From an uncultured Eubacteriales bacterium (GTDB taxonomy: Bacteria; Bacillota; Clostridia; Oscillospirales; Butyricicoccaceae), in the NCBI GenBank assembly GCA_905199135.1, contig CAJKFC010000017.1:1-25410 (forward strand): a stretch of DNA of 25,410 bases, in the 5' to 3' direction. The notes beneath the pieces are model-generated. The model searched no databases. It saw nothing but the letters and a program-made list of their open reading frames with translations, and was not told where the DNA came from. The number at the start of each line of letters is the position of its first letter. Position 1 is the first letter of the stretch. Below, piece after piece: positions 8,274-15,636 of this stretch. The position numbers were made by a program, and so were the translations under genes.

Positions 8274-9032
8274 CTATTTTCTCTTCATTTTGTCGTAGCC
8301 TATTACAGCCGCGCCTATGGCGCCGGCGTACTGGCTCTGAGGATGGGTCATGACGGGAAGCCCGATAAACTCCTCGAGAGTTTTTCTGAACACCTCGAAT
8401 CTCGCGAGTCCTCCGCTGAAAAACACACCCTGAGAGGGTCTCAGCTTTTGGGCAAAAAAGGCTGTCCTTCTGCATATTGACCTTATTACACCCAAAGCGA
8501 TGTCGCCCCTGTCCTTGCCCTCGGCCAAGAGACTTATTATCTCACTTTCGGCAAAGACGGTGCACATGCTGGATATATCTATGGGGTGACGGTTTTCGGT
8601 AAACTCGTCTATGTGGTCGATATTGCAGTCGAGTATTCTCGTCATCATCTCGACAAAGCGCCCCGTACCCGCGGCGCACTTGTCGTTCATCATGAAATCA
8701 TTTACATTTTTGAACCTGTCCAAAAGTATGGCCTTGCTGTCCTGGCCGCCTATGTCAACGACGCAGTCTATCTCTTTTCCGAGAAAAGCCGCTCCCTTGG
8801 CGTGACAGGTTATCTCGGTTATCTTCTTGTCGGCCTGCTTCAAAAGATCTCTGCCGTACCCCGTCGTGACGAGATACCCCACCTCGTCCGACATGAGATT
8901 CTGATAAACCCACTCCATGCGCTCCTTCGGCCTGGCGCTTGTGGGGGTTATCACGGTTTTTACTATGTCCGTACCGTCAAAAAGAGCCCCTTTTGTAGTC
9001 GTAGAGCCGCAGTCTATACCTAAAGTCAGCAT
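8274..9032 (-). CDS. 2-hydroxyacyl-CoA dehydratase activator-type ATPase (HgdC/YjiL-like)
   Basis: This 252-residue ASKHA-fold ATPase has a phosphate-1 motif GIDCGSTTTK (5-14), VDIGGQDSK (92-100), NDKCAAGTGRF with Cys119, and SSMCTVFAESE with Cys157. The two cysteines are 38 apart, like those that hold the single [4Fe-4S] cluster between the two subunits of HgdC. Such proteins couple ATP hydrolysis to injection of one low-potential electron into a partner iron-sulfur protein. The only possible partner here is the gene immediately upstream, separated by one base. Extreme oxygen sensitivity is expected from the family. Confidence 0.95.
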   Translation of the reverse strand: MLTLGIDCGSTTTKGALFDGTDIVKTVITPTSARPKERMEWVYQNLMSDEVGYLVTTGYGRDLLKQADKKITEITCHAKGAAFLGKEIDCVVDIGGQDSKAILLDRFKNVNDFMMNDKCAAGTGRFVEMMTRILDCNIDHIDEFTENRHPIDISSMCTVFAESEIISLLAEGKDRGDIALGVIRSICRRTAFFAQKLRPSQGVFFSGGLARFEVFRKTLEEFIGLPVMTHPQSQYAGAIGAAVIGYDKMKRK

Positions 9033-9033
9033 A

Positions 9034-10200
9034 TTAAAGCATCTCTATAAAGGCCGAAAGTCTTGTGCTGATCTGTCCCACATCGGATGTGGAATAGTCA
9101 GTCTCTATGCCGATATAGGGTATGTTTTTCTTTTCGGTTACGAATTTCTTTACATTGTAGCTTTCGACATTGTATGTATGGCAGGCCTGGAGAATTACCT
9201 CTACCACTGCGTCTACCTTGTACTCGTCTATAAGTCTGTCGATGAGCTCAAATCTTCTGGGGTTGGGGGTCATGCAGGAGCAGCCGATGTTGAGGTAACG
9301 CTTTGCGAGAGCCTCGTATACATCACCTGTCTCGTCCACCAGCTCGTCTACGCTCTTTGCGCCGCCGCAGTTTTCATATACGACGACCTGTGCGCCGTTG
9401 TCCTCAAGGCACTTGATGACCTTTTCGCTGGCGCCGCCTATGGGGCTGCCTGTAACCATGATTCTCGGACGGCCCTTGAACTTGTTCTTGGGGCAATCCT
9501 CTGTGCCGTCGTCATACTGAGCCTTGACCTTCTCTATAACTGCGCGCACCTCGCCCGGTATCTTGCTCTGATCGAACTTAAATGTGGAGCCGTAGAGCAC
9601 CTTATACATGTCGCCGCCCAGCATTGGAGCAGGCTCCATTTTCATCAGGCTGTAAAACTCCTTGAGAGCCTTTCTGCCCTCGTTCTTTATCTTGATGGCC
9701 TCTCTTATCTGATCCTCTGTTATCGTGACACCGAAGTGGCTCTCAAGCTTTTCTTTAAATTTGATGATCTCCTGCTTCCACAGCTTCAAAGCCTCGGGGC
9801 TCTGAGAGTTGGGGAGCTCCATTACATACACGGGCTTGTGCTCGGCCAGTATCTCATACATCTTCTTTTTGCCGTCGCATGTGGTCTCGCCCACTACCAG
9901 GTCGGAGAAGTAGAAGTAGGGGCACTTGTCGGTCTTGGCAAAGCCGTAGCTCGACTTGATGAGGGGACAAAGGTTTCTCGGCAGATCCTGCTCGGCCTCG
10001 GGTATAGTCTCACCCGACATGGAGCACAGTCCGACGACGGCGGCTCCCATGGCCATGGGGAGCTCCTGGGGGAGGTAGGTGCAGAAAACTCCCACCAGGG
10101 GGATTCCTTTTTCCTTGAGTTCCATGGCCGTTATGAAGGATTTTTTTCTCTGTTCGCTGAAGTCCTCAAAGACTTCGGGAAGTGTCTTTATAAGTTCCAT
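9034..10200 (-). CDS. 2-hydroxyacyl-CoA dehydratase-family protein, probable double-cubane-cluster protein (YjiM-like)
   Basis: The start is ATG 10200, six bases after AGAGG, giving 388 residues. The protein has the two-lobed HgdB/BcrB-like fold and many cysteines: 40, 59, 78, 93, 108 (in GETTCDGKKK), 278, 307, 309 and 340 (in ILQACHTYNVES). Classical dehydratases need two different subunits, but only one is encoded here, paired with an activator. That is the layout of the double-cubane-cluster protein and its reductase in Carboxydothermus, and of YjiM/YjiL in E. coli. Those reduce small molecules at an [8Fe-9S] double-cubane centre in vitro and have no settled physiological substrate. No CoA-transferase or acyl-CoA gene is nearby, which argues against hydroxyacid fermentation. 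Confidence 0.9.
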   Translation of the reverse strand: MELIKTLPEVFEDFSEQRKKSFITAMELKEKGIPLVGVFCTYLPQELPMAMGAAVVGLCSMSGETIPEAEQDLPRNLCPLIKSSYGFAKTDKCPYFYFSDLVVGETTCDGKKKMYEILAEHKPVYVMELPNSQSPEALKLWKQEIIKFKEKLESHFGVTITEDQIREAIKIKNEGRKALKEFYSLMKMEPAPMLGGDMYKVLYGSTFKFDQSKIPGEVRAVIEKVKAQYDDGTEDCPKNKFKGRPRIMVTGSPIGGASEKVIKCLEDNGAQVVVYENCGGAKSVDELVDETGDVYEALAKRYLNIGCSCMTPNPRRFELIDRLIDEYKVDAVVEVILQACHTYNVESYNVKKFVTEKKNIPYIGIETDYSTSDVGQISTRLSAFIEML

Positions 10201-10255
10201 ATTCAACCTCTTTTTATTGTATTACTCGTGGATTTAAGCATAATATTCCTGTATG

Positions 10256-10284
10256 ATATTAGCACAGTTTTTTCTTTTCTTCAA
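10256..10284 (-). promoter_or_regulatory. Probable promoter of the dehydratase-like operon
   Basis: Minus-strand TTGAAG (10279-10284), 17 bases, TAATAT (10256-10261), leaving a leader of about 50 bases before the ribosome site. Confidence 0.6.
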
Positions 10285-10367
10285 ACTTTATTGAAAAATC
10301 AAATAACTTATAAAGGATTTCCCGAAAAATCAATTTATCTTCTTTTTTTGTTTACAGTTGTGCAAAG

Positions 10368-10649
10368 TTATACACAAACAAGATATGCGCTGTCATCTCG
10401 GTCCGATGTGCCCGATCCCTCGTTATCCGAGGCATAGTAGACGCACACCGAATGATATGGCAGACACACCGCCTCATTTTTGAAAAAATATTCCTGCGAA
10501 AGCACACCGACAAGCAGACCGTCTTTTACGACATATCCCCTGAATTTTTTGTAATCTTTCAGCTTAAAACAATTCTTTGCGATTTTTTCGCTGTCGATCT
10601 CGCCGTAAGATGTCCTGCTCAGCTTTGTCGACTCGGTGATTCGGTACAT
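10368..10649 (-). CDS. Small hypothetical protein (93 residues)
   Basis: I do not recognise this protein. It is charged and soluble-looking, with Lys-rich stretches (AKNCFKLKDYKKFRGYVVKDG), one hydrophobic strand (LLVGVLSQEYFF), four cysteines and an acidic-polar tail with a TSDRDDS run. ATG 10649 follows a weak GAGTGAG site. A 30-residue ORF ends six bases upstream on the same strand, suggesting a small bicistronic unit. Its composition matches its neighbours and no other frame in this stretch looks coding, so I favour a real gene without assigning a function. Confidence 0.55.
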   Translation of the reverse strand: MYRITESTKLSRTSYGEIDSEKIAKNCFKLKDYKKFRGYVVKDGLLVGVLSQEYFFKNEAVCLPYHSVCVYYASDNEGSGTSDRDDSAYLVCV

Positions 10650-10655
10650 CTCACT

Positions 10656-10748
10656 CTACTCTTCAAGGCTTTTTCCCCTGAGCTTTTCCTCAAAGCCCTC
10701 GGGAAACTCTATTTTTCCGTATTCTTCCTTATATTCTACTGTTTTCAT
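10656..10748 (-). CDS. Putative 30-residue small protein
   Basis: ATG 10748 is preceded by AAAGGGAAAAAG and opens a 30-codon frame. The product is highly charged (MKTVEYKEEYGKIEF, then EGFEEKLRGK) and stops at TAG 10656. It lies between the mgtE terminator and the 93-residue ORF. The good spacing of the ribosome site, Glu/Lys-rich content and immediate linkage to the next ORF support translation. It might instead be the detached front part of one longer ancestral gene, since the two frames are close and co-directional. Confidence 0.45.
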   Translation of the reverse strand: MKTVEYKEEYGKIEFPEGFEEKLRGKSLEE

Positions 10749-10778
10749 CTTTTTCCCTTTCTACTTTAATTTTATATA

Positions 10779-10801
10779 AAAAGACGGCAAAGCCGTCTTT
10801 T
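10779..10801 (-). terminator. Intrinsic terminator of mgtE
   Basis: Stem AAAAGACGGC/GCCGTCTTTT with a three-base loop overlaps the mgtE stop codon. The stem core is identical to that of the terminator at 1587-1614. Confidence 0.9.
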
Positions 10802-12128
10802 AAAGATTGAATATTCTTGTAGCTATATTGAAATAAATGATAATAGAGAATGTATCCACTATGGTGGTTATGAGGGGGGCTGCCATAAGGGCGGGGTCGA
10901 GCTTTATCTTCTTCGCCAGTATCGGCAAGGTGCATCCGATGAGCTTGGATATTATAACAGTACCCACAAGGGCGGCCGAAACCACAAAAGCCAGCTTCAT
11001 ATCGCCGTGCATGAGATATATTCTCGCTCCGTTTGCCACAGCCAGTGCAGCCGAAACCAGAATGGAAACGCGGAATTCCTTCCACATAACCCTGAAAATA
11101 TCGGAAAACTTCAGCTCGTCCACAGCGAGACCTCGGATTATAAGCGTAGAGCTCTGGGTGCCGCAGTTTCCTCCCGTGTCCATGAGCATGGGGATAAATG
11201 AGACGAGAAGGGGCACCGCCGCAAAGGTGTTTTCATACCTTGCGATTATCGCTCCCGTAATAGTAGACGACAGCATGAGCACCAGAAGCCACACTATTCT
11301 GTGTTTGGCGTGGGTAAAGGCCGATGTCTTGAGATAGGACTCGTCGCTGCTGCCCATGGCGGCCATCTTGTTCATGTCCTCGGTGGTCTCCTCTGTGAGG
11401 ACATCGATAGCGTCGTCAAAGGTTACGATTCCCACTATGCAGCCCTCGCTGTCCAGCACGGGAATGGCGATGAGACCGTATTTTCTGAAGAGTTTGGCGG
11501 CCTCTTCCCTGTCGTCGGTGGTCTTTACCGAAATAAAGTCCTCCTTCATAAGGTCGCCTATCAGCCTGTCAGAGCCGTTTATCATGAGGTCTTTGGCTGT
11601 GACTATGCCTATGAGCTTTCTCCTGTCCACCACATAGCAGGTGTAAACAGTCTCGCTGTCTATGCCCACCCTGCGTATTTTTGCCAGGGCATCCTGCACT
11701 GTCATGTCGCGGTAAAGCTCTATGAACTCCACCGTCATTATGCTGCCGGCGCTGTCCTCCTCGTAGCGCAAAAGCTGGTTTATGCGGCTTCTCGTGTCTT
11801 TTTCCACATTTTCCAAAAGCTTTGTAACCACATTCGAAGGAAGATCGCCCAAAAAATCGGCGGCGTCGTCGGCGAACATGTCATCAAAGAGATCCTTTAT
11901 CTCCTGTTTGCTCAGTATTTTGAGGATATACTGCCTCTGGTCGTTGTCCATGTAGCTGAATACCTCGGCCGCCTCGTCCTTCTTTATCATTCTGAAAACG
12001 AGGGCGGCTGTCTCCTCGTCGAGCTCTTCCAGCATGGCTGCAACATCGACGGGATTCAGATGAGAGAGCTCCTCCCTGACCTCTCTGTACCTTTTTTCTC
12101 TGATGAGATCGTAAAGTGTTGTTTTCAT
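10800..12128 (-). CDS. mgtE: Magnesium transporter MgtE
   Basis: ATG 12128 follows AGGAGG, giving 442 residues; a longer frame into the leader lacks a ribosome site. Domain order is typical. An MgtE_N helical domain (about 20-120, with LDEETAALVFRMI and repeated Asp-rich DDMFADDAADFLGDL) is followed by two CBS motifs (about 125-245). Five membrane helices follow, with MDTGGNCGTQSS and DPALMAAPLITTIVD, the pore and Mg2+-site segments of the family. MgtE is a Mg2+ channel that the cytoplasmic domains close when internal Mg2+ is high. Expression is additionally controlled by an M-box riboswitch upstream. Confidence 0.97.
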   Translation of the reverse strand: MKTTLYDLIREKRYREVREELSHLNPVDVAAMLEELDEETAALVFRMIKKDEAAEVFSYMDNDQRQYILKILSKQEIKDLFDDMFADDAADFLGDLPSNVVTKLLENVEKDTRSRINQLLRYEEDSAGSIMTVEFIELYRDMTVQDALAKIRRVGIDSETVYTCYVVDRRKLIGIVTAKDLMINGSDRLIGDLMKEDFISVKTTDDREEAAKLFRKYGLIAIPVLDSEGCIVGIVTFDDAIDVLTEETTEDMNKMAAMGSSDESYLKTSAFTHAKHRIVWLLVLMLSSTITGAIIARYENTFAAVPLLVSFIPMLMDTGGNCGTQSSTLIIRGLAVDELKFSDIFRVMWKEFRVSILVSAALAVANGARIYLMHGDMKLAFVVSAALVGTVIISKLIGCTLPILAKKIKLDPALMAAPLITTIVDTFSIIIYFNIATRIFNL

Positions 12129-12143
12129 TTTTACCTCCTGCCG

Positions 12144-12202
12144 GCCCGAAGGCGCAGCAAAAGGACGCGGCTTTAAAAGCCGCCTGTGAGCACGCCTCGG
12201 GC
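12144..12202 (-). other. Nested hairpin structure in the mgtE leader, just upstream of the ribosome site
   Basis: On the transcript GCCCGAGGCG (12193-12202) can pair with CGCCTTCGGGC (12144-12154), with one bulged base. It encloses a perfect inner hairpin GCGGCTTT/AAAGCCGC (12167-12183). This lies downstream of the M-box terminator and ends a few bases before AGGAGG. No T-run follows, so it is not a terminator. A role in translation or RNA stability is inference. Confidence 0.55.
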
Positions 12203-12283
12203 AGTTTTCAATATTTTGTTTTTGTGTCTTTTGCAACTACTTCCGCTGCTGTCCAAAGCGTTCACCTCTGCTTTAAAAATGGA

Positions 12284-12460
12284 ATAAAAAAAGCGCCGCA
12301 GATACGGCGCACTGACACAAATCGCACCGTATGAGCTTTGACTTCACAGGGCGATGAAACTGCGTTATGCTGCACCTTGACGATGCCGCCTGTTGACCTG
12401 CGAAAGATGTCTCCATCTTTTTGCGGCAGCAGTCCGTATCCCTGTATGAGCCTCACCTAT
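12284..12460 (-). ncRNA. M-box (ykoK leader) Mg2+ riboswitch with terminator
   Basis: Read on the minus strand from 12460, the leader shows the M-box landmarks in order: ATAGGTGAGGCTC, ACAGGGATACGG, CTGCTGCCGC, AGGTCAACAG, CAAGGTGCA and CAAAGCTCATACGG. It then ends in a terminator stem GCGCCG/CGGCGC (12305-12310 and 12293-12298) followed by a T run at 12286-12292. M-boxes bind several Mg2+ ions and terminate transcription when Mg2+ is plentiful. Its position upstream of mgtE fits exactly. The stretch 12129-12560 is otherwise gene-free and holds the leader fold, this riboswitch, its promoter and about 50 bases with nothing I can interpret. Confidence 0.95.
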
Positions 12461-12478
12461 CGGCTTTTTTCTTTTTTA

Positions 12479-12507
12479 ACTATATCACTTTTAAACTGTC
12501 CTGTCAA
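12479..12507 (-). promoter_or_regulatory. Promoter of the M-box-mgtE transcript
   Basis: Minus-strand TTGACA (12502-12507), 17 bases, TATAGT (12479-12484). Transcription should begin near 12472, about 10 bases before the conserved ATAGGTGAGG. Confidence 0.85.
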
Positions 12508-12560
12508 GGGAAAAATCTGATAATTTCCCGTTAAAATTTTCTGCTTCCCTGACAACCTTT

Positions 12561-12937
12561 TTATCTGTTGTAATCGCACTCTCTGCACCTTGCAGGGGTT
12601 TTGTCGGTGCAATCTTTGTGGTATGCCCCCAACCGGCTGCAAATGCTCCTTAGTATCGGTATTGCCGACCTGCCCTTTTCGGTAAGACTGTATTCCACCC
12701 GCGGAGGTATTTCGTCAAACTGCTTTCTCTCCACCATACCGCCCTCTATAAGCTCTTTGAGAGAAGCCGCCAAAACCGCGTCTGTTATATTGCACATATC
12801 TCTTCTCACGGCGCTGTACCTCATGGTTTCTTTTTGAGACAGCAGACAGAGTATCCTCGACTTCCACTTTCCCCGAAAAGCTCGAGGCCGTATTCCAAAG
12901 GGCATCTTATGTCTTTTTCCAGCTTGTGTTTGTACAT
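12561..12937 (-). pseudogene. HxlR-family transcriptional regulator interrupted by a one-base frameshift
   Basis: Translation from ATG 12937 (ribosome site AGGTGAGG) gives MYKHKLEKDIRCPLEYGLEL then FG, the standard HxlR opening with the conserved N-terminal Cys12. It then shifts frame at the GGGG run (12871-12874 on the plus strand) and stops about 16 codons later. The +1 frame immediately continues GKWKSRILCLL, through ELIEGGMVERKQFDEIPPRVEYSLTEKG, to the end at 12561. One extra G would restore a normal 125-residue protein. This is either a true inactivating deletion in a homopolymer or a sequencing or assembly error. HxlR proteins such as YodB and HypR sense electrophiles or oxidants through the N-terminal Cys and often control divergent enzymes. 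Confidence 0.85.
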
Positions 12938-12991
12938 ATCCTCACCTCTGTTTTCATTATATATCATTCTCTGTTTTTTTCAAGTAACTAT

Positions 12992-13018
12992 CAAATTTAT
13001 TAGCAACTAATAAATTTG
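12992..13018. promoter_or_regulatory. Perfect inverted repeat between hxlR-like gene and divergent gene
   Basis: CAAATTTATTAG (12992-13003), CAA, CTAATAAATTTG (13007-13018): 12-bp arms without a mismatch. A looser outer symmetry AGTAACTA/TAGCAACT overlaps it. It sits next to the probable minus-strand promoter (TTGAAA 12978-12983, TATAAT 12956-12961) and upstream of TATAAT 13050-13055 for the plus-strand gene. It is the likely HxlR operator. Confidence 0.7.
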
Positions 13019-13087
13019 CACATATCTTTCTAAAATCGTACAGCGGCATTATAATATGACCGTAATAACACAAAGTAGGAAACAAAA

Positions 13088-13378
13088 ATGAAGGTAAAAG
13101 CCTATCTCGAAATCACCATGACGATAAACCCCGAAAACCGCGGCGCCGCCGCAAGGGTCTATTCGGATTACCGCCAGCCCTTTCTCGACACTGTGGAAGG
13201 AGCCCTCACCAAGGAGCTGCTCATAAGAGAGCAGGATGTGCAGGTGCTCCACGGCTTTGACAGCACGGCTCACGCCGAGGCCTATCTCAAAAGTCAGCTG
13301 TTTTTGAACGATGTGGTAAAAGGCCTTACCCCCACCTTCGCCGCACCGCCCGTCACATCCATATATGAGGTAGCGTAA
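13088..13378 (+). CDS. Small dimeric alpha/beta-barrel-like protein (possible ABM-type monooxygenase or quinone-related)
   Basis: The 96-residue product starts at ATG 13088 after AGGA. It opens with a strand (KVKAYLEITMTI) and has a long middle section with LLIREQDVQVLHGFDSTAHAEAYLKSQLF. That is the rhythm of the ferredoxin-like dimeric barrel of ABM-domain proteins, where the residues after DSTAHAEAYL form the last helix. No catalytic residues can be named. Divergence from an HxlR-type regulator across a perfect inverted repeat suggests control by that regulator, perhaps in response to reactive electrophiles. A strong terminator overlaps its stop codon. Confidence 0.6.
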   Translation: MKVKAYLEITMTINPENRGAAARVYSDYRQPFLDTVEGALTKELLIREQDVQVLHGFDSTAHAEAYLKSQLFLNDVVKGLTPTFAAPPVTSIYEVA

Positions 13379-13414
13379 AAAGAACACCCCGTCTGAAGAC
13401 GGGGTGTTCTTTTT
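13377..13414. terminator. Long perfect bidirectional terminator
   Basis: An 18-bp perfect stem (core GAACACCCCGTCT / AGACGGGGTGTTC, flanked by A5 and T5) with a GA loop lies between convergent genes. Confidence 0.95.
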
Positions 13415-13416
13415 AA

Positions 13417-13809
13417 TTATTCCACTGCCTTTTTCAAATCGTCTACAAACTGCCTCTGCTGTTTTTTCAGATAGCCTTTTACAAAAGGTCTTAAAAAGAA
13501 TTTTTTAGCCGTCACCTCTTCGGTGAAATCTATCTCGACCGAGCCGTCCCGAGATGTGAAGATACCTGTCCAATGACCCTTCATATTGGTATTTTCCATG
13601 TCGAATTCCCACCTTTTCATAGGTTCTTCGGCGGTGACGGTGAACATGGTGGGATACCCCTCCCTTGTGTACTCGATAAATCTTTTACCGTCCACTGTCT
13701 CGGTTTTGCTGAGATCACTTCGCCATGTGTATTTTTCAACAGATGTGACGGTTTTCCACACCCTGTCGATATCCGCCGAAATTACGGCCTTTATGTTTGA
13801 ACGAGCCAT
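13417..13809 (-). CDS. SRPBCC-family protein (polyketide cyclase/START-like)
   Basis: This 130-residue protein has the helix-grip layout: an N-terminal strand (ARSNIKAVISADIDRVWKTVTSVEKYTWRSDL), a run of strands with GTIYGG-like spacing (FTVTAEEPMKRWEFDMENTNMKGHWTGIFTS), and a long C-terminal helix (GYLKKQQRQFVDDLKKAVE). Such proteins bind hydrophobic ligands in the cytoplasm, but no ligand can be inferred here. The start ATG follows AGGAGATGTA. It sits downstream of the M14 peptidase gene on the same strand but is separated by a hairpin, so it may be partly independent. Confidence 0.8.
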   Translation of the reverse strand: MARSNIKAVISADIDRVWKTVTSVEKYTWRSDLSKTETVDGKRFIEYTREGYPTMFTVTAEEPMKRWEFDMENTNMKGHWTGIFTSRDGSVEIDFTEEVTAKKFFLRPFVKGYLKKQQRQFVDDLKKAVE

Positions 13810-13826
13810 TACATCTCCTTTTCAAA

Positions 13827-13854
13827 TGCCCCGCCTGAATCGTCAGACGGGGCA
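13827..13854 (-). terminator. Hairpin after the M14 peptidase gene, weak terminator or attenuator
   Basis: TGCCCCGCCTGA / TCAGACGGGGCA with an ATCG loop and one wobble pair. The T run that follows on the minus strand is short, so read-through into the SRPBCC gene is likely. Confidence 0.6.
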
Positions 13855-13867
13855 CTGTGCTATGTTT

Positions 13868-15553
13868 TTAAAGCGTAATCTCTGTCTTTATGTTGCCTGC
13901 CTTCTGGCTGTTTACCTCGAGGGTGAGCTTGTCGCCCTTATTGCCCTTGACTATCCATGTGAGAGTCTTGAACATGGGAGCTCCGTGATAGCCAAAGGAC
14001 ACAAGTCCGTTGCTTCTGACATTCATGCCCGACATGCCTTCGAGGTGTCCTATATCCTGACTCGGCTTTCCGTCCATTATCTCGCCGCCTTCAAGTGTTA
14101 CCTTTATGCCCTTGAGAGACTTGAATTTGAGGGCCTCCTTAAAGACATAGGTGGGCATATATCCTCTGTTGCCGATGACGGCTTCGACCTTATAAACTCC
14201 GCCGCCTATCTCCTTTGCCTCGAATTTCTCCGCATGGAGCTTCGGGAAGGTCTTGATGGCTCTCAGCATAAATCTTGTGTGTTTTTCGATCTCCTGCATG
14301 AGGAATTTTATCGGGGGATTCTGCTGGAAATATTTGAGGTTGTAACCGCCTATCTCCACCTTGCCCAGCTGGGGATGGTCAAACTCAGTCCAGTTTTTAA
14401 AGCCCTCTTCGGGAGAGACATTTTCGTCGGCCCACTTGAGGTATTTTTCGGCGTTCATCTCAAGCTCCTCGATGCTGACATTCTCCTTGGGAGGATACTG
14501 CACATCGATTCCGGCTCTGACCGCCAGATCCCAGCACTCTATGACTATGGCGGGAATGCCAAGAACATGGTGGCAGAAATCGTCAAATCCGCCGTATGTC
14601 ACCGAAGCAGAAGCGGGCATATAGTCGTCAAAGACATTGAGCACGGGATAGCCGTTCTCCTCTTTTGCTATACCGCCCAAAGCCTTATAGAGGTCTATGT
14701 CCTCCTTTATGGACTTTTTAGCGCTCTTATAGCCGGGGGTATAGAGATTCTGTCCGCCTGCCGTGTGCATATCGAGAACAAAGCAGACATTGGGGTGATT
14801 GAGAAGGAATTCAGAGTTTGCTCTTGTCTCCTCACTGCCCATGGGAAGTTTGCCTGCTCCGCGCTGCTTGTCCTCGGTCTCCCAGCCTATGGGATAGTTT
14901 CTGTTGAAATCGTAGCCAAATTTCGCCGGGCTCTCCTTTACATTGTAGCCGTCGAAATCCTCTATGTATCCCTCGTCAAAGATGGAGTAGAACTCGCCCT
15001 CTGTCTCGTCGGGCTTTCTTCTCACCATGAGACGGTCGTCTTTCTCGCTCTTCTTCCAAAGTCCGTAGGGAGATCTCACCCTCATCATGCGGGCGACGCC
15101 GTCGCCGTCCATGTCTTTTCTGACAAGTCCGGGCTGAAGTTCGTCATAGGGGTAGAACTTGGGTACAGAGCGTATCGTGTCCTCGGTGGTGAGATAGTGC
15201 TCCGAGCCGTCGGGGGAAAGGCGGGGCACCGCATAAATTGTATAATTTTTCAAAAGTTCCTTTATTTCGGCGCTGTCGCGGTTTGTAAATATCGTGTCGA
15301 GGAAAAACATGACAGTCATACAGCCTGTGACCTCGCCCGCATGGATGTTTGCCTCCACATAATAGGCAGGTTTTTCGCTGTAATCTCCCGTCGATTTGTC
15401 GGTTATCTGCATAAGCCATATCTTTCTGCCCTGAGCTGTGACGCCTATATGGGTCAGCTCGGCTATGTCGGAATGTTTCTCGGCGTAGCCTTCCAGTATG
15501 GCTGTAATTTCGTCATACTTGTAATAATGATCATAATTTTGGCTGTGTTTCAT
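13868..15553 (-). CDS. M14-family zinc carboxypeptidase
   Basis: The 561-residue product carries the zinc ligands His71 and Glu74 in ANIHAGEVTG and His263 in VLDMHTAGG. Arg218 and Asn219 in YDFNRNYP bind substrate carboxylate in this family, and Glu339 in AIVIECWD is the probable catalytic base. About 200 C-terminal residues form a beta-rich extension (VEAVIGNRGYMPTYV). There is no signal peptide, so the enzyme seems cytoplasmic, unlike digestive carboxypeptidases. Likely substrates are peptides or cell-wall-derived peptides. The insert between ligands 2 and 3 is longer than in pancreatic enzymes. Confidence 0.93.
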   Translation of the reverse strand: MKHSQNYDHYYKYDEITAILEGYAEKHSDIAELTHIGVTAQGRKIWLMQITDKSTGDYSEKPAYYVEANIHAGEVTGCMTVMFFLDTIFTNRDSAEIKELLKNYTIYAVPRLSPDGSEHYLTTEDTIRSVPKFYPYDELQPGLVRKDMDGDGVARMMRVRSPYGLWKKSEKDDRLMVRRKPDETEGEFYSIFDEGYIEDFDGYNVKESPAKFGYDFNRNYPIGWETEDKQRGAGKLPMGSEETRANSEFLLNHPNVCFVLDMHTAGGQNLYTPGYKSAKKSIKEDIDLYKALGGIAKEENGYPVLNVFDDYMPASASVTYGGFDDFCHHVLGIPAIVIECWDLAVRAGIDVQYPPKENVSIEELEMNAEKYLKWADENVSPEEGFKNWTEFDHPQLGKVEIGGYNLKYFQQNPPIKFLMQEIEKHTRFMLRAIKTFPKLHAEKFEAKEIGGGVYKVEAVIGNRGYMPTYVFKEALKFKSLKGIKVTLEGGEIMDGKPSQDIGHLEGMSGMNVRSNGLVSFGYHGAPMFKTLTWIVKGNKGDKLTLEVNSQKAGNIKTEITL

Positions 15554-15588
15554 AATTTTCCTCCCGTTTAGGTTGATATTATGAATAA

Positions 15589-15617
15589 ATTATACATCAA
15601 TATGAAATATTTTGCAA
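15589..15617 (-). promoter_or_regulatory. Probable promoter of the M14 peptidase gene
   Basis: Minus-strand TTGCAA (15612-15617), 17 bases, TATAAT (15589-15594); GGGAGG ribosome site follows. Confidence 0.7.
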
Positions 15618-15636
15618 GCGCTCCGCCGTTATTTTT

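Noticed and set aside
9034..10200. Classical (R)-2-hydroxyglutaryl or lactyl-CoA dehydratase pathway
   Set aside because: Only one dehydratase-like subunit is present and no CoA-transferase, acyl-CoA dehydrogenase or etfAB genes are nearby.
8917..10437. 506-codon plus-strand open frame
   Set aside because: Shadow of the dehydratase-like pair on the opposite strand; no ribosome site or protein-family signal.
12129..12236. Extended MgtE N-terminus or leader peptide in frame with mgtE
   Set aside because: It would start at TTG without a ribosome site and covers the folded leader; ATG 12128 has AGGAGG.
13586..15571. 661-codon plus-strand open frame
   Set aside because: It is antisense to the M14 peptidase and SRPBCC genes, which have clear motifs; its translation is Cys/His/Val-rich and lacks domain features.
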